A stretch of DNA of 5,481 nt from an uncultured Azospirillum sp. (GTDB lineage: Bacteria > Pseudomonadota > Alphaproteobacteria > RF32 > CAG-239): the NCBI GenBank assembly GCA_946184595.1, contig CAMHFM010000061.1:1-5481 (forward strand), read 5' to 3'. The notes beneath the pieces were generated by a model. It was given only the letters and a program-made list of their open reading frames with translations. It ran no database searches and was not told the origin of the DNA. This document shows, piece after piece, positions 1 to 5,036 of this stretch (its first letter is position 1; each line of letters begins with the position of its first letter). The translations under genes and the position numbers were made by a program.

Positions 1-4
1 ATAT

Positions 5-853
5 TTATTTAAGGCTTCCAATAAACGGAATAGGTGCAGAACCATAAATGTTAACTGGCAATTTTCCATCCCATTTCTGAACGGCTTCATATTCGACCAA
101 ATTTTTATTTTGGCTCAAAGCTTGAGCTCTGATTTGCATAGACTTTGCCTCAGCCTCTGCACTCAAAACTTTTTGTTTAGCCTCTTCTTCAACTTCGACT
201 GTTCTGTTTTTAGCTTCTTCGGCTTTTTGTTTGGCAACAACTTTAGCTTCAATTGAACGTTCAAAAGTATTAGAATAATCAATATTTCTAATAGAAACAC
301 TCTCCGGAATAATATGACGTTGAATCAATGCCGCAGACAATTTTTCTAAAATTTGCTGTGCTGCTTTATCACGATTCTCAACCAAAGAAGCGGCATCCCA
401 TTTACCGATAACATCTTTAACACCGGCACTGATTGCAGGATACAAAACTTTATTTTCATAATATTGACCGATATGCCGATGAATATCAATTACCCCATTT
501 TGATCCAAAGAATAGTTAACCGCAATATTCAGATTCGCCGTTTGCATATCTTTGGTATAGGTTGCAAATGTATCTGCATATAACTGCGTTCTGCATTCAT
601 AAGTTACAATATCACCGGCAATCGGTACGTAAAAATACAAACCTTCCGCCAATGGTTCAACGGATGTAATTTCGCCCCACCACGTTCTGACACCGCGATG
701 ACCGGTATCAATTTGTCTAGCTGATGCAATTAACAAAGCGGCAAAAATACCTATAAAAGCAATCCATTTACCTACTTTTCCGCTTGATAAGTTTTGTGCA
801 ACTCTGTCTTCAAATTTTTGGGGAATAAAAATCTCTTCAATTTTCTTAGGCAT
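5..853 (-). CDS. Prohibitin-family (SPFH/PHB domain) membrane protein
   Basis: This 282-aa protein has the layout of bacterial prohibitins. A short charged N-terminus precedes one hydrophobic segment (about residues 30-45, WIAFIGIFAALLIASA). An SPFH/PHB domain follows at about 46-205, then an Ala/Glu/Lys-rich coiled coil at about 200-245. The end, EYEAVQKWDGKLPVNIYGSAPIPFI, is the typical prohibitin C-terminus. Family members form large ring-shaped oligomers anchored in the membrane and are linked to membrane organisation and control of membrane proteases such as FtsH; that role here is inferred from the family. The start is supported by a strong Shine-Dalgarno (AAAGGAGA) about 6 nt before the ATG. 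The gene seems to be transcribed alone: a terminator hairpin lies upstream at about 915-947, so its promoter should lie in 854-915, where I see no convincing boxes. Its own terminator would fall outside the window. It could be called hflC-like, but the single gene and the C-terminus fit prohibitin better. Confidence 0.9.
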   Translation of the reverse strand: MPKKIEEIFIPQKFEDRVAQNLSSGKVGKWIAFIGIFAALLIASARQIDTGHRGVRTWWGEITSVEPLAEGLYFYVPIAGDIVTYECRTQLYADTFATYTKDMQTANLNIAVNYSLDQNGVIDIHRHIGQYYENKVLYPAISAGVKDVIGKWDAASLVENRDKAAQQILEKLSAALIQRHIIPESVSIRNIDYSNTFERSIEAKVVAKQKAEEAKNRTVEVEEEAKQKVLSAEAEAKSMQIRAQALSQNKNLVEYEAVQKWDGKLPVNIYGSAPIPFIGSLK

Positions 854-914
854 AATAGTCTCCTTTTTGTATTAAACTATTACAACCATACTCAAAAAGT
901 GTTTAAAATTTGCA

Positions 915-947
915 AAAATAAAAAACCACCCGTAAAGGGTGGCTTTT
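915..947 (-). terminator. Rho-independent terminator, distal copy
   Basis: On the minus strand a 6-bp GC stem (CCACCC/GGGTGG, 926-931 with 937-942) with a 5-nt loop is followed by a T-rich tract. It duplicates the tRNA-Gln terminator at 1067-1096. It would stop read-through from the tRNA and the hairpin-rich unit before the prohibitin gene. Confidence 0.8.
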
Positions 948-964
948 ATGGCTGCTTCACCTGG
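918..964 (-). repeat. Direct repeat copy 1: tRNA-Gln 3' tail plus terminator
   Basis: This copy matches 1065-1114 base for base except for the length of the A tract (6 against 7) and the T tract (4 against 6). Read on the minus strand it begins with CCAGGTGAAGCAGCCA. Those are the last 16 nt of tRNA-Gln: the 3' strand of the T stem, the 3' strand of the acceptor stem, the discriminator G and CCA. The terminator hairpin follows. No matching acceptor 5' strand (TGCTTCA) occurs upstream in this copy, so it is a tail fragment and not a second functional tRNA. Confidence 0.9.
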
Positions 965-1064
965 GTTATCTCGGCTTTTCAAGCCTCAATGATCTCACCG
1001 TCCGCCAACTTTTGGGCGGACATTTCGATTCCGAAATTGGTTCTCTTCCTAAGATAAAACACCC
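965..1064 (-). other. Hairpin-rich spacer between the two tRNA-tail repeats (possible structured RNA)
   Basis: About 100 bp with no convincing gene. Three perfect hairpins follow each other: 1022-1027 with 1032-1037 (6 bp, 4-nt loop), directly abutting 1000-1006 with 1015-1021 (7 bp, GC-rich, 8-nt loop), and then 973-977 with 981-985 (5 bp, 3-nt loop). On the minus strand this is followed by the copied tRNA tail and a terminator, so a transcript reading through or starting between the repeats would be a compact terminated RNA. I see no -35/-10 pair of its own. A bit more GC than the surrounding intergenic DNA supports conserved structure. The function is unknown; it may be a tRNA-linked small RNA or the remnant of a deleted element. 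Confidence 0.4.
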
Positions 1065-1114
1065 ATAAAAAAACCACCCGTAAAGGGTGGCTTTTTTATG
1101 GCTGCTTCACCTGG
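1065..1114 (-). repeat. Direct repeat copy 2: 3' end of the intact tRNA-Gln plus its terminator
   Basis: This is the parent copy of the repeat at 918-964. Its tRNA part (1099-1114) belongs to the intact tRNA-Gln gene, and its remainder is the tRNA terminator. Similarity stops at the T loop: 1115 onwards (ATTCGAACC) does not match 965 onwards (GTTATCTCGG). Confidence 0.9.
1067..1096 (-). terminator. Rho-independent terminator of tRNA-Gln
   Basis: A 6-bp GC stem (1074-1079 with 1085-1090), 5-nt loop and flanking A/T tracts that extend the stem begin 3 nt after the encoded CCA. On the minus strand a run of seven T follows the stem. Confidence 0.85.
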
Positions 1115-1172
1115 ATTCGAACCAAGATACCAACATCCAGAGTGTCGTGTCCTACCGTTAGACGATGAAGCA
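1099..1172 (-). tRNA. tRNA-Gln (anticodon CUG)
   Basis: It folds as a complete cloverleaf read on the minus strand. The 7-bp acceptor stem is TGCTTCA/TGAAGCA, the D arm GTCT-AACGGTA-GGAC, the anticodon stem CGACA/TGTTG with loop CTCTGGA (anticodon CTG, reading CAG), the variable loop GTAT, and the T arm CTTGG-TTCGAAT-CCAGG. The discriminator is G and CCA is encoded. U1-A72 and G73 match known bacterial tRNA-Gln identity features. The gene has its own promoter and terminator and appears to be a single-gene unit. Its last 16 nt are duplicated at 949-964. Confidence 0.95.
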
Positions 1173-1183
1173 ATTATTTGCCT

Positions 1184-1214
1184 TGTATAAAACATACTTC
1201 CATGCAAATGTCAA
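1184..1214 (-). promoter_or_regulatory. Sigma-70-type promoter of tRNA-Gln
   Basis: A perfect -35 TTGACA (minus strand, 1209-1214) stands 19 bp from a -10 TATACA (1184-1189). The start of transcription would fall about 5 nt before the mature tRNA. The spacer is slightly long; a TTTATA reading at 17 bp is the alternative. Confidence 0.6.
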
Positions 1215-1305
1215 AACTTTTTTAGCTTTACAAAACATTTTTTATCAAATAAATTTATAGTCAACGGAATATTATTACACTTGATTATTAACTAACCTAT
1301 ATATT

Positions 1306-1698
1306 ATGAAACTTGATACTTTTGATGAAAACATCATAGATCAACTAGGATATCCTTTTTATTATTGGGCATATTACGGAAAATTTTCAATAACTGAACA
1401 AGATATACAATATCTTGACAATATAAAAAAACATCCTTGTTTTCAATTGATACTCGAAAATTACCAAACTTTATCACCAATAATTACTTGGGCAAATGTT
1501 CGCATTAATGAAATTGTTTTTTATGAACATTTTTATAATGATCCAAATTGCCCTAAGGGAGTAAAAGACATCCTATTTACTATGATTGGATTGGAAAGAG
1601 GAAATCTGGAAGAACACAATATGTTAGATCTTCTAAACTTTCGTTACCATTCTATTGAGATGTGGATTAACTCTATTGCACAAAAAAGCTCTCCTTAG
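1306..1698 (+). CDS. Hypothetical protein, 130 aa, aromatic-rich orphan
   Basis: I do not recognise the family. The protein is rich in Tyr, Phe, Trp, Ile and Asn (for example LGYPFYYWAYYGKFS at residues 14-28). It has no signal peptide or clear membrane segment and reads like a small mostly helical soluble protein. The DNA is very AT-rich (18 of 60 G+C in 1321-1380), lower than the aspS stretch sampled. The ATG has no Shine-Dalgarno: ACTAACCTATATATT precedes it. An in-frame TGA at 1282 rules out a longer N-terminus. The last codons (K-S-S-P-stop) lie inside the terminator hairpin at 1682-1713. The gene is divergent from tRNA-Gln and convergent with the 185-aa gene, so it stands alone. An open frame of this length in such AT-rich DNA, ending exactly at a terminator, supports a real gene. 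Low GC and lack of a known family fit recent acquisition, but this is inference. Confidence 0.65.
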   Translation: MKLDTFDENIIDQLGYPFYYWAYYGKFSITEQDIQYLDNIKKHPCFQLILENYQTLSPIITWANVRINEIVFYEHFYNDPNCPKGVKDILFTMIGLERGNLEEHNMLDLLNFRYHSIEMWINSIAQKSSP

Positions 1699-1713
1699 GA
1701 GAGCTTTTTTTTT
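1682..1713. terminator. Bidirectional terminator between convergent orphan genes
   Basis: A perfect 13-bp stem (AAAAAAGCTCTCC with GGAGAGCTTTTTT) around a 3-nt TTA loop is flanked by T runs on both strands (nine T on plus, six on minus). It ends the 130-aa gene from the left and the 185-aa gene from the right (stop 37 nt away). The 130-aa gene's TAG stop (1696-1698) falls in its loop and second arm. Confidence 0.9.
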
Positions 1714-1749
1714 CAAAATCTTTCTTACTAATTAAAGTTTAGAATTACC

Positions 1750-2307
1750 TTATCTATCCCTCTCTGCAATCATTTGTTTTAACTCTTCCGTTTTCACAGG
1801 CTTTTTTAGTGAAATTCCTTTTTTAACAGCTTCATCATTAACAACTGTTCCTGATTTATTATAGCCTGCTTTCATTAATTTCTGCTTACCGCGAGCTAAA
1901 ATTATCTGACGCTTTACAGGTGATAAAGCTTTTAATTCTGCATCCATTTTATCATAAAACTCATCAGGATCACTTACTTCTGTTTTTATATCTCCATCCT
2001 CATAACACTCCCCATGTTCTACCCCGCAGCAATAAGTAATACACTTATGATTTCCACCCATAGCGTTTTCCATTTCCTCTCCGTGCACAACTCCAGCAAC
2101 ATATGGAGTTTTTCTTTCCAAGGTAACTCCTTGCCCTTCATCACCTGTATCATAAAATCTATATTGGCATTCTTCCCCATGTGGAAGCCCATTTATATAA
2201 GGAGTATAAATCACAGAATAAGCCGCTAATCCAAAATCATCTTCCTTTTCGTCTACAACTTTCTGCTTTACACCTGTAAAATTTTCATCAATCTTTTCTT
2301 CAGCCAT
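1750..2307 (-). CDS. Hypothetical protein, 185 aa, with three MORN-like HGE motifs
   Basis: This looks like a cytoplasmic acidic protein with no signal peptide or membrane segment. Three short motifs recur: PYINGLPHGEE (residues 36-46), PYVAGVVHGEE (68-78) and TYCCGVEHGEC (91-101). They share Y-x-x-G-x-x-H-G-E, a pattern like the nGkxHGe core of MORN-type and YwqK-like repeats, but the spacing (32 and 23 residues) is irregular. The remainder (about 105-185) is a charged, Lys/Glu-rich helical tail (AELKALSPVKRQIILARGKQKLMKAGYN). The start is supported by Shine-Dalgarno AGGAGA (2314-2319), 6 nt before the ATG. It has a strong promoter overlapped by a palindrome (2339-2379), which suggests regulated single-gene expression. 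It is bounded by two nearly identical terminators. MORN-like repeats often mediate protein or membrane contacts, but I cannot assign a function here. Confidence 0.8.
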   Translation of the reverse strand: MAEEKIDENFTGVKQKVVDEKEDDFGLAAYSVIYTPYINGLPHGEECQYRFYDTGDEGQGVTLERKTPYVAGVVHGEEMENAMGGNHKCITYCCGVEHGECYEDGDIKTEVSDPDEFYDKMDAELKALSPVKRQIILARGKQKLMKAGYNKSGTVVNDEAVKKGISLKKPVKTEELKQMIAERDR

Positions 2308-2338
2308 AATTATTCTCCTGAAAAATCCTATTTTAATT

Positions 2339-2367
2339 ATAATACCATATTATTAAAATTTTGTCAA
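2339..2367 (-). promoter_or_regulatory. Near-consensus sigma-70 promoter of the 185-aa gene
   Basis: On the minus strand, -35 TTGACA (2362-2367), a 17-bp spacer, and -10 TATTAT (2339-2344) preceded by TGG, which also makes an extended -10. Transcription would start near 2332, giving a leader of about 25 nt that contains the AGGAGA ribosome site. Confidence 0.8.
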
Positions 2368-2379
2368 AATTTTAATAAT
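2349..2379. promoter_or_regulatory. 31-bp palindrome over the -35 box, candidate operator
   Basis: Two perfect 15-bp arms (2349-2363 and 2365-2379; core TTATTAAAATTTTG and its complement) meet around one central base, 2364. The centre lies inside the -35 hexamer TTGACA. A repressor bound here would block RNA polymerase. The arms are almost all A/T, so some of the symmetry could be chance, and an RNA hairpin role is unlikely because it lies upstream of the transcription start. Confidence 0.55.
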
Positions 2380-2389
2380 TTAAACAATC

Positions 2390-2418
2390 AAAAAAACTCT
2401 CCTTAGGAGAGCTTTTTT
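2390..2418 (-). terminator. Rho-independent terminator of aspS
   Basis: The hairpin starts 3 nt after the aspS stop. A core stem CTCTCC/GGAGAG (2397-2402 with 2406-2411) with loop TTA is extended by A/T tracts across one A-C mismatch (2396, 2412), and seven T follow on the minus strand. It is nearly identical to 1682-1713. Confidence 0.88.
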
Positions 2419-2421
2419 GTT

Positions 2422-4191
2422 TTACTTTTCTTCATCTTTGACAATTTTGATATGCAGCTCATCAAGCTGAAGCTGTGTTACCGTATTCGGTGCTTGCATC
2501 ATCAAATCTTGTGCTTTACCATTCAGCGGGAACAAAATCACATCACGAATGATTGGTTCATCCAAGAGTAACATAACCGTTCTGTCAATTCCCGGAGCAC
2601 AACCGGCGTGCGGTGGAGCACCGAATTTGAAAGCACTGATCATACCACCAAATTTATTATCAACAACACTATGATCATAGCCGGCAATTTCAAAGGCTTT
2701 ATACATAATTTCCGGCTGATGATTACGAACTGCACCGGATGCCAATTCAACACCGTTACATACCAAATCGTATTGATAAGCATAAATATCCAACGGATTT
2801 TTATTCAGCAAAGCATCCATTCCGCCTTGTGGCATTGAGAATGGGTTATGTGAGAATTCAACAGCACCGGTTTCTTCATTTTCCTCATAGAACGGAAAAT
2901 CAACAACCCAACAAATGCGGAAACAATTTTTCTCAACCAAATCTAACTCTTCACCGACTTTCAAACGTGTCCGTCCGGCAAATTTAGAAAGTTTCAAACC
3001 TTTGCCAACCATAAACAGAACAGCATCGCCATCAGCCATACCTAAAGTTGACTTAATTTTTTCTAACTTCTCAGCACTCAAAAGCTTCGCAATACCTTTA
3101 GCACCAGCTTCGGCAAAAGCAATATAAGCCATACCGCCCATACCGTTTTCTTTAGCAAAAGCATCTAATTTATCAAAGAAAGAACGTGGTTTTTCTGCTT
3201 GTCCTTTTAAGACAATAGCACGAACGTTATCGCCCTCAGCAACATGACTGTCATAAACGCCGAAACCAGAATTTCCAAACAACGATGTTGCTTCTTGAAT
3301 AATCAATGGATTGCGTAAATCCGGCTTATCCGAACCATACTTTAACATGGCCTCACGGAATGGAATACGCTCGAAAGGAGCTTGATCAACGGTTTTACCG
3401 TTAGCAAATTTATTAAAGACACCGCCCATGGTATGTTCAATGACCTTAAACACATCTTCTTGAGTGGCAAAAGACATTTCCATATCGAGCTGATAAAATT
3501 CTCCCGGACTCCGGTCAGCGCGCGGATCTTCATCACGGAAACACGGTGCAATTTGGAAATATTTATCAAAACCTGACACCATCAACAACTGCTTAAATTG
3601 TTGCGGTGCTTGCGGTAAAGCATAAAATTTCCCCGGATTCAAACGTGACGGAACCAAAAAGTCACGCGCCCCTTCCGGAGAAGAAGCCGTTAAGATTGGT
3701 GTTTGATACTCGGTAAATCCTTGCTCTGTCATCAACTTGCGCATTTCGGTAATAACCGCTGAACGCAATAAAATATTTTTATGGATTCTCTCTTTACGTA
3801 AATCCAAAAAACGATATTTCAATCGAATTTCTTCCGGTGCATCATCTTCAATAGCAACCTGGAATGGTAAAACATCAGCCGTAGAATGAATTTCAATTGC
3901 TTCAACGGCAATTTCAATATCACCCGTCGGCATATTCGGATTGATGCTCTCGCGCTTTAAAACTTTTCCGGTAACACCGATAACACTTTCAACGCGAATA
4001 TCTTTAATTTTATCAAATAAATCAGAAGAACTGTCTAAAACACATTGAGTAATGCCATAATGATCTCTCAGGTCAATAAAACATAAATTTCCCAAATTAC
4101 GTTTACGATGAATCCAGCCGGCCAAAGTCACCGTCTGGTTTACATTTTCTAACCTTAACTCACCGCAGGTATGCGTTCTGTACTGATTCAT
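2422..4191 (-). CDS. aspS: Aspartyl-tRNA synthetase
   Basis: This enzyme charges tRNA-Asp with aspartate using ATP in the cytoplasm. At 589 aa it is the usual length for bacterial-type AspRS. An OB-fold anticodon-binding domain (about 1-105, GWIHRKRNLGNLCFIDLRDHYG) is followed by a hinge (RLKYRFLDLR, 123-132) and the class II catalytic core. Motif 2 is CFRDEDPRADRSPGEFYQLDME (217-238, with R219, D220, E221); the bacterial GAD insertion is at about 285-420; motif 3 is GAPPHAGCAPGIDRTVML (524-541, with R537). Nothing essential appears to be missing. I chose the ATG at 4189-4191 because AAGAGG lies 6 nt upstream and MNQYRTHTCGELRL aligns with the family N-terminus. The reading frame is open for 42 more codons upstream, but these run through the preceding gene's terminator. 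I see no convincing promoter; it must lie within 4192-4277. Residue 33 is Leu in the position discussed in the findings. Confidence 0.97.
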   Translation of the reverse strand: MNQYRTHTCGELRLENVNQTVTLAGWIHRKRNLGNLCFIDLRDHYGITQCVLDSSSDLFDKIKDIRVESVIGVTGKVLKRESINPNMPTGDIEIAVEAIEIHSTADVLPFQVAIEDDAPEEIRLKYRFLDLRKERIHKNILLRSAVITEMRKLMTEQGFTEYQTPILTASSPEGARDFLVPSRLNPGKFYALPQAPQQFKQLLMVSGFDKYFQIAPCFRDEDPRADRSPGEFYQLDMEMSFATQEDVFKVIEHTMGGVFNKFANGKTVDQAPFERIPFREAMLKYGSDKPDLRNPLIIQEATSLFGNSGFGVYDSHVAEGDNVRAIVLKGQAEKPRSFFDKLDAFAKENGMGGMAYIAFAEAGAKGIAKLLSAEKLEKIKSTLGMADGDAVLFMVGKGLKLSKFAGRTRLKVGEELDLVEKNCFRICWVVDFPFYEENEETGAVEFSHNPFSMPQGGMDALLNKNPLDIYAYQYDLVCNGVELASGAVRNHQPEIMYKAFEIAGYDHSVVDNKFGGMISAFKFGAPPHAGCAPGIDRTVMLLLDEPIIRDVILFPLNGKAQDLMMQAPNTVTQLQLDELHIKIVKDEEK

Positions 4192-4197
4192 AAAAAA

Positions 4198-4203
4198 CCT
4201 CTT
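4198..4203 (-). promoter_or_regulatory. Ribosome-binding site that decides the aspS start
   Basis: AAGAGG on the minus strand, 6 nt (TTTTTT) before the ATG at 4189-4191. No comparable site precedes the upstream in-frame ATG at 4315-4317. Confidence 0.85.
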
Positions 4204-4276
4204 TATTATATTATTAAAGCTATATTGTTTTAGAATCAAATCGCACGAATTGCAAGGACTATTCTTAGCAAAAAAC

Positions 4277-4313
4277 AAAAAAAGGTCTGTTCTTTCCGAA
4301 CAAACCTTTTTTC
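4277..4313. terminator. Terminator of the 176-aa gene
   Basis: A long stem pairs 4278-4286 with 4304-4312 and 4288-4292 with 4298-4302, with one C-A mismatch (4287, 4303) and a 5-nt loop. Seven T follow on the minus strand. It starts 7 nt after the 176-aa stop and separates that gene from aspS, so the two are not one operon. T-rich sequence on plus means it could work both ways, though no plus-strand gene approaches it. Confidence 0.88.
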
Positions 4314-4319
4314 GCAAAA

Positions 4320-4850
4320 CTAGTACTCAATGACCGAAGCCGAGTAGAACTCAGCCTCGCCACCGATAGCTTCAGCTAGTGCGCGTACAGCATCTTGCCA
4401 GACCTCACGGGATACTTCTCGTCTTTCGACGGCGAAGATTTCAACCCATGAATGCTGTCTTTCCGTACGAGCAATAATCTCAGATACGCGGCAGGTAAAG
4501 AAGAAACCCTTACCATCTGCCAAAGTCTTCTCGCAAAACTCCTTCGCTGTCTTCACAACCTCATCAAAGCGCTCCACCTCAGGAATTCTGACGGTACCAA
4601 CCATCTTTCCTCCCTGGTCCTCACCTACCGAATACTCAACAATAGGACCGGCTGTTGCTGCAAATTGCTTAGCAATGCCGATCACACTGTTGGAGAACTG
4701 ACGAACACGCACCCTCATGTAGGGCTCACAAACACGAGGGGTAATGTAAAATGCTCGACGCACATTGTTGTGTTGCGCAAGTAAAGAACGCAATTGCGCA
4801 TTTTCAGGTGCAAACAAGAAAACCTTAAATTTACTTCTAGCTGTTTTCAT
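4320..4850 (-). CDS. Hypothetical protein, 176 aa, GC-richer orphan
   Basis: I do not recognise the family. The N-terminus (KFKVFLFAPENAQLRSLLAQH, about 7-27) reads like a strand followed by a helix. The rest alternates short strands (VRVRQF, FFFTCRVSEIIA, WVEIFAVERRE) with helices (FDEVVKTAKEFCEKTLADG, EVWQDAVRALAEAIG), so it looks like a small soluble alpha/beta protein with many Arg and Glu. There is no signal peptide or membrane segment. Composition differs from its neighbours: 31 of 60 G+C in 4321-4380, with GAG, CGT and CGC codons frequent where aspS and rnd prefer GAA and AT-rich codons; the first 20 codons are AT-richer. The ATG has no Shine-Dalgarno (ACAAAGTAT precedes it), while a strong one precedes the internal Met83. 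It has its own promoter and terminator and sits between aspS and rnd. Foreign origin is inferred; the open frame and flanking signals support a real gene. Confidence 0.75.
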   Translation of the reverse strand: MKTARSKFKVFLFAPENAQLRSLLAQHNNVRRAFYITPRVCEPYMRVRVRQFSNSVIGIAKQFAATAGPIVEYSVGEDQGGKMVGTVRIPEVERFDEVVKTAKEFCEKTLADGKGFFFTCRVSEIIARTERQHSWVEIFAVERREVSREVWQDAVRALAEAIGGEAEFYSASVIEY

Positions 4851-4880
4851 ATACTTTGTAATTAGTTAATAATATTGTAA

Positions 4881-4895
4881 TTGGGAGTTTCCCAA
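4881..4895 (-). promoter_or_regulatory. Hairpin in the 5' leader of the 176-aa gene
   Basis: A perfect 6-bp stem (TTGGGA/TCCCAA) with a 3-nt loop, about 30 nt before the start codon, lies in an otherwise unstructured A/T leader of about 70 nt. It has no following T run, so it is not a terminator. It may affect stability or translation of a message without Shine-Dalgarno; role inferred. Confidence 0.4.
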
Positions 4896-4928
4896 AAAGT
4901 TCGAATTAATAATTATTATGTACCCACT

Positions 4929-4956
4929 CTTATAGCCCAAATTTTCAGAAAATCAA
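4929..4956 (-). promoter_or_regulatory. Probable promoter of the 176-aa gene
   Basis: On the minus strand, -35 TTGATT (4951-4956), 16-bp spacer, and -10 TATAAG (4929-4934). The start of transcription would be near 4922, giving a leader of about 70 nt. It lies in the 186-bp region shared with divergent rnd. Confidence 0.55.
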
Positions 4957-5036
4957 GCTTTTTTCGAAAAAATTTTTATTAAATATTAAACAAATTATGA
5001 AATAATACATAAATTCAGAAGACTAAAGGATCAAAA

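Noticed and set aside
949..963. Resemblance of GTGAAGCAGCC to the conserved core of SRP (4.5S) RNA
   Set aside because: The same bases are fully explained as the 3' end of tRNA-Gln in the second copy, and the GGAAGGAAG core is absent.
979..1023. A 14-aa minus-strand frame (MSAQKLADGEIIEA) in the hairpin unit
   Set aside because: It lies across two hairpins; the only AGGAAGAG is about 20 nt upstream, too far to act well. It could be a short peptide, but the evidence is too thin to call.
794..1057. An 87-aa plus-strand open frame
   Set aside because: It overlaps the start of the prohibitin gene antisense, then a terminator and the hairpin unit; no ribosome site and no protein-like composition.
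949..1064. A second, decayed tRNA gene
   Set aside because: No acceptor 5' strand, D arm or anticodon arm can be found, and similarity to tRNA-Gln stops sharply at the T loop.
1306..2307. The 130-aa and 185-aa genes as a toxin-antitoxin pair
   Set aside because: They are convergent with a terminator between them, not co-transcribed, and neither resembles a known toxin or antitoxin closely.
2608..3576. Several open frames on both strands inside aspS
   Set aside because: All overlap a full-length, well-conserved AspRS and encode no recognisable protein.
4192..4317. A 42-codon N-terminal extension of aspS in the same frame
   Set aside because: It begins inside the terminator of the preceding gene, lacks a ribosome site, and has no counterpart in AspRS; the ATG at 4191 has a good Shine-Dalgarno.
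4959..4972. Palindrome TTTTTTCGAAAAAA between the divergent promoters
   Set aside because: T and A runs around a CG are common in AT-rich spacers and the site has no loop or placement that marks it as an operator or terminator.
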